From the NCBI GenBank assembly GCA_002499455.1, contig DALN01000087.1, forward strand, positions 23,681 through 38,283: a DNA stretch of 14,603 nt, written 5' to 3'. Shown here one piece after another: positions 11,521 to 14,603 of the stretch. Origin of the DNA: Methanoculleus sp. UBA77 (lineage in GTDB: Archaea; Halobacteriota; Methanomicrobia; Methanomicrobiales; Methanoculleaceae). The translations under genes and the position numbers were made by a program. Each line of letters starts with the position of its first letter. Positions within the stretch are counted from its first letter, which is position 1. A model generated the notes under the pieces. That model had not been told where the DNA came from, made no database searches, and worked only from the letters and a program-made list of their open reading frames with translations.

Positions 11521-14500
11521 CACATGAAGTCCGCGAGCCCCAGTTGCTTCTCCGGGGGCTCACCGAAGGTCGACTCGATCTGCATGAAGAGCACCTCCAC
11601 CCGCTGCTTCGTGTACTCCGTTATCGCATAGGTCTCGCAGATGTTGCGCGACATCTCCAGGTACTTCTTCACCGACCCCTCGTGGACCGTCGGGATGACG
11701 TTTCCCCCGCAGCGGGTGCACTTCCCGGCGAGCGGCATCCGCCGGTACTTCGCGTTGCACTTCATGCACCGCACTTTTTGCTTCGAGAACGCATTGAGGT
11801 TGCCCTGGAGATCGCGGATGAAGTGGGTGTTCAAGACCCGCTCCGCAACGTCGTCCTCGTCCACGGCACGGATCTTCTTCGCGAGGTCGAGCTCCGCCTC
11901 GAGTTTGTCGAGCATCGAGCCGAGCGTCGTGTAGGTCGACTCGAGCGGCCCCGCCGAGATGTTCGAGGTCGGGTGGGTGTAGAGGAACCCCTCGACCTGG
12001 GCCGGGGTGCCGAGCCGCCGCTCCACCCGGTCGACGTATTTGTCGAGGTCCTTTGGATGGGTGTAGGTGAGGCAGCCGTTGTAGACCTCGATCGGGTAGT
12101 GGTCGCAGACGTCGACGTTCAGGCTCTCCTTGTCGACCTCCGCCGGGTCGATCCGGGTCGTCAGGACGAGCGGTGCGTCCATCGTCCCGCCCCGCGTCTC
12201 CGGCAGGAAGGCCCGCGAGAAGTTGATCAGGCCGTCGAGGAGGAGCATCACGCAGTCCTCGTCCCCGTCGCACTGGCCGCAGAAGATGCCGTTTGCGATC
12301 AGGGTGTGGTTGTCTGCGACCGTCAGGCAGTAGACCCGGTCGTCGAGCGCCTGGACGGTCTCGCGGGAGACGACCTCGTCGGCCACGACCAGTCCCCCCT
12401 CCTCCGCCGGGACCTTATCGCCGATCTTCACCTCGAGCGCCCGGATCTTTCTGAGGTAGTCGGTGTCCCAGACCAGCATCGCGTGGTCGGGGGTGACCGA
12501 GAGGATCTTCCCCCGCCGCGTCACGAACTGGATCAGGTGCGCCGGGGCCCGGTGGACCGAGACCGACGTGACCTTTTTGATGCTGACCAACCCCCGCGGA
12601 TCGATGCTCCTGACATAGAACGGCTGCCGGGGATCGGAGTAGAACGTCCCCACGTGGTCGAGGCCGGGCTTCGTGATATCGAAGTTCTCGACGACGAACT
12701 GCCGGATCGGCAGTGTCATCCACCGCCGGCCGTCGAAGACGCTGATCTCCGTATCACCCGCAAAACAGTTCCGCCGTTTTGCCGCGTGGAAGAAGGGGTG
12801 GCCGTAGCCGACCGGGGCCTTCGAGTACCCGATCAGCCGGCAGAGAACCCCGGCGCTCGTGTGGGGGGCGAGCCCCATCAGGAGCTGGCCGACGAGGTCG
12901 AGGGGTTTTTCGGCCTTGTAGAATGGTTCGAGGCCGTAGACCCGCACCAGGAGGTCGTCGACGAACTTCGCCACCCGGACGAGCCATTCCCCGCAGTCCT
13001 GCGAGACCAGGATGTCCTGGTGGCGGAGTTCCAGCACCTGGTCGACGCTGGCGAGATCGTTGCCGTAGATATCGTGCGTGTAGCCGAGTTCCCGGAGCCG
13101 CTCGACCGGGACGCCGACCTCGTCCGGCCGGAAATGGGTCAGGGGAAGGTCGATCATATCGTAGCGGACGGTCCCGTCTTTGAAGACATAAAGGTTCTGC
13201 AGCGCCCGGAGGACTCCTTTCTCGATCGACTCCACCGGCCGCTCGCGTGAGATAAGCCCTTTCACGCCTTTCAGGAGCGGGATCGCCGAGTCGCGGACGC
13301 CGAGGCGCTCCAGTGCCGCCGCATACTCGTTCTTCACGTTGATCGAGACCTTCTGGAGGCAGACCGTCGGCACGTTGCACCGGGGGCAGACGTCCTTCCC
13401 GATCTCCTGGGTGCACTTCGGGCATCTCAGGACCGGGTTCGTGTGCCCCCCGCACGTGCAGAGGTTCTTGTAGGTGAAGGTCCCGCAGACCGGGCAGCGC
13501 CGCTCCCCGACCTCGACCTCGATCACCCCGCCGTCGGCGTTCGACCGGGGCTTGCCGGCCCTTGCTGCCTGAAACGATCTCCGCGCCCCGCCCTCGTCCC
13601 CGATGGGGAAGAGCGAGTGGGGCGGCGGCTTCATCTCCCGCGGCTTGGACTTCCCCGGCCGGCCCATCCGTCCGCCGATCCGGGTGCCCGCCCGCGAGCG
13701 GACGAGGAACCCCGAGAGGTGCATCACGAGGCCGAGCGAGTTCTCCATCGGGGCGTCCTGCCACGCCGGTTTCTTCTCGAGGTGGAGGGTCAGGCCGAGG
13801 CAGGCGAGGAAGACCAGGTGCTCGGGGATCGCGATACGGTCGCCGGAGAGGTGGTGGGGCACCAGGAGTTCCTCGAGGATCGCCTTCACCTCCGGGGTGT
13901 CCGGCACCGTCAGCACCCCGTTCTCGACCTTCCCGCCGGCGCTGATGCGGTCCGCGAGGAGGGCGATATCGGCCGGCGCGACGTCGTCCCACATGTAGGT
14001 GTAGTCGGGGTGGAGGGGCGCCCCGTCGAGGGCGAACTCGATCGCCTCGAGTTCGTTCTCCGGGTGGCGCGGGCCGCCCTCGAGCCGCCACCACTCCTCG
14101 CAGTAACTCGGCGGCATCAGGGGGTGGTTGTTCTCCATGAACTCCCCGAAACTGATCAGGATCTCCCCGACGTCGAGGATCTCATCGACCTGGCCCGCAA
14201 GCTTTCTGGCCTCCTCGGCGTCGTCGACCCGCCGCACCTCGCCGCTCCGGAGCTTGACCGTCGGCCCCTGGATCGAGTCCACCGGCACGATCCCGGCCGC
14301 CTTTCCCGGCCGCTCGACCTTCATCTGGGTCCCGACCGCGAGGAAGTCGCCGAGGATATGCATCGTCGCCGGATTCAAGCCCGCCGCCGCAAACCCGGTG
14401 TTCCGCGCCCGGCCGAGGCGGAGCCGGAACCCGCCCTTCCGCATCGGGTACGAGAAGACCGGCCGGCCCCCGATCAGGTCCCGGATGTACTTGTCCTTCG

Positions 14501-14603
14501 GCTTGATCGCGGCGCCCTTGTCGTCATCGCTCGTCTTCGGGCCGCCTCCGATCATCACCTCGAGCCAGTCCCAGCCCTGCATCTTCATCTTGCGGACGTT
14601 CTT
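11520..14603 (-). CDS. polC: DNA polymerase D large subunit DP2, intein-containing (5' partial)
   Basis: DP2 is the catalytic subunit of the archaeal replicative polymerase PolD and pairs with DP1. The frame is open to the right edge, so the N-terminal few hundred residues lie outside; the ATG at 14588 is internal. Visible landmarks are GGRPVFSYPMRKGGFRLRLG (14400s), a cysteine-rich zinc module at about 13370-13505 (RRCPVCGTF, then CTCGG, CPKC and CPRC), AAKRRN followed by the intein, then the catalytic CDGDEDC (from 12272). Near the end lie a second zinc module at about 11705-11780 (RCMKC and KCTRCGG) and a C-terminal PIP-box-like QLGLADFM just before the stop, for PCNA binding. About 860 extein residues are visible, against a family size of roughly 1,100-1,300. 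DP1 is not in this window. Downstream lies the coupled hydrolase gene. Confidence 0.95.
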   Translation of the reverse strand, partial: KNVRKMKMQGWDWLEVMIGGGPKTSDDDKGAAIKPKDKYIRDLIGGRPVFSYPMRKGGFRLRLGRARNTGFAAAGLNPATMHILGDFLAVGTQMKVERPGKAAGIVPVDSIQGPTVKLRSGEVRRVDDAEEARKLAGQVDEILDVGEILISFGEFMENNHPLMPPSYCEEWWRLEGGPRHPENELEAIEFALDGAPLHPDYTYMWDDVAPADIALLADRISAGGKVENGVLTVPDTPEVKAILEELLVPHHLSGDRIAIPEHLVFLACLGLTLHLEKKPAWQDAPMENSLGLVMHLSGFLVRSRAGTRIGGRMGRPGKSKPREMKPPPHSLFPIGDEGGARRSFQAARAGKPRSNADGGVIEVEVGERRCPVCGTFTYKNLCTCGGHTNPVLRCPKCTQEIGKDVCPRCNVPTVCLQKVSINVKNEYAAALERLGVRDSAIPLLKGVKGLISRERPVESIEKGVLRALQNLYVFKDGTVRYDMIDLPLTHFRPDEVGVPVERLRELGYTHDIYGNDLASVDQVLELRHQDILVSQDCGEWLVRVAKFVDDLLVRVYGLEPFYKAEKPLDLVGQLLMGLAPHTSAGVLCRLIGYSKAPVGYGHPFFHAAKRRNCFAGDTEISVFDGRRWMTLPIRQFVVENFDITKPGLDHVGTFYSDPRQPFYVRSIDPRGLVSIKKVTSVSVHRAPAHLIQFVTRRGKILSVTPDHAMLVWDTDYLRKIRALEVKIGDKVPAEEGGLVVADEVVSRETVQALDDRVYCLTVADNHTLIANGIFCGQCDGDEDCVMLLLDGLINFSRAFLPETRGGTMDAPLVLTTRIDPAEVDKESLNVDVCDHYPIEVYNGCLTYTHPKDLDKYVDRVERRLGTPAQVEGFLYTHPTSNISAGPLESTYTTLGSMLDKLEAELDLAKKIRAVDEDDVAERVLNTHFIRDLQGNLNAFSKQKVRCMKCNAKYRRMPLAGKCTRCGGNVIPTVHEGSVKKYLEMSRNICETYAITEYTKQRVEVLFMQIESTFGEPPEKQLGLADFM
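12273..12767 (-). other. Mini-intein in DP2 with non-canonical Gly-Gln C-terminus
   Basis: A 165-residue in-frame insertion splits AAKRRN from CDGDED, immediately before the DP2 catalytic acids. It starts with Cys1 in CFAGDTEI (block A). Block B is SVTPDHAM, with the TxxH pair at 92-95. Block F is VYCLTVADNHTLIANG (146-160). It ends in IFCGQ, followed by Cys as the +1 residue. There is no LAGLIDADG or other endonuclease domain, so it is a mini-intein that cannot home on its own. The usual penultimate His and final Asn are replaced by Gly164 and Gln165. A DP2 intein with C-terminal Gln is known to splice in Pyrococcus abyssi, so splicing is likely, but the missing penultimate His is unusual. 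Confidence 0.9.

Noticed and set aside
11510..11563. Longer hydrolase start (MSPRRSNWG...)
   Set aside because: It would overlap the end of DP2 by about 44 bases, while AGGAGG sits exactly before the ATG at 11509.
11274..13250. Open frame of 658 codons on the plus strand across DP2 and the hydrolase gene
   Set aside because: It is antisense to DP2, whose motifs and intein are unmistakable. Its translation is Asp/Val/Arg/Glu-rich low complexity, a usual shadow in GC-rich DNA.

Overview
The window looks like chromosomal DNA of a GC-rich methanogenic archaeon. Methanoculleus or a close Methanomicrobiales relative is the best guess, but this is inference from gene content and composition; no 16S is present. 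The archaeal marks are a PolD large subunit (DP2), a DUF2115/UPF0305 protein (a family known mainly from methanogens), a PAS/GAF histidine kinase with an LTHDIGN-type H-box, a tRNA gene without encoded CCA, TATA boxes about 25 nt before start codons, and poly-T terminators without strong hairpins.

Left part (1-4686, + strand). The C-terminal part of a protein with an HExxH motif runs in from the left edge. It is followed by a secreted lipoprotein with a Cache-like sensor domain plus a beta-rich domain, a sodium:solute symporter, a short relic of an M13 (neprilysin-type) peptidase, and a six-TM membrane protein of unknown function.

Middle part (4718-8304, - strand). From promoter-distal to promoter-proximal these are a GNAT acetyltransferase, a YkgJ-type cysteine-cluster protein whose 5' end seems frameshifted or has an unusual start, and an 807-codon PAS-GAF-PAS-PAS histidine kinase. 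Each has its own likely TATA box.

Non-coding part (8660-9749). A lysine-rich 45-residue protein (8522-8659) precedes about 1.1 kb with no convincing gene. This stretch holds ten inverted repeats, several built on a GCAGCA/TGCTGC core. It is the least explained part of the window. It ends at a DUF2115/UPF0305 gene that seems to start at CTG behind a strong Shine-Dalgarno sequence.

Right part (- strand, 14603 down to 10546). DP2 of DNA polymerase D enters from the right edge and carries a 165-residue mini-intein immediately before its catalytic DGDED motif. The intein ends in Gly-Gln instead of His-Asn. An HSL-family alpha/beta hydrolase, apparently lacking its catalytic acid, is tightly coupled downstream. 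A tRNA-Leu(CAA) follows on the same strand.

The genes do not form one pathway. The window is a mix of housekeeping (PolD, tRNA-Leu), signalling (kinase, Cache lipoprotein), transport and small unknown genes, with signs of local decay (M13 relic, YkgJ frame break, hydrolase acid loss) and one palindrome-rich spacer that deserves attention.
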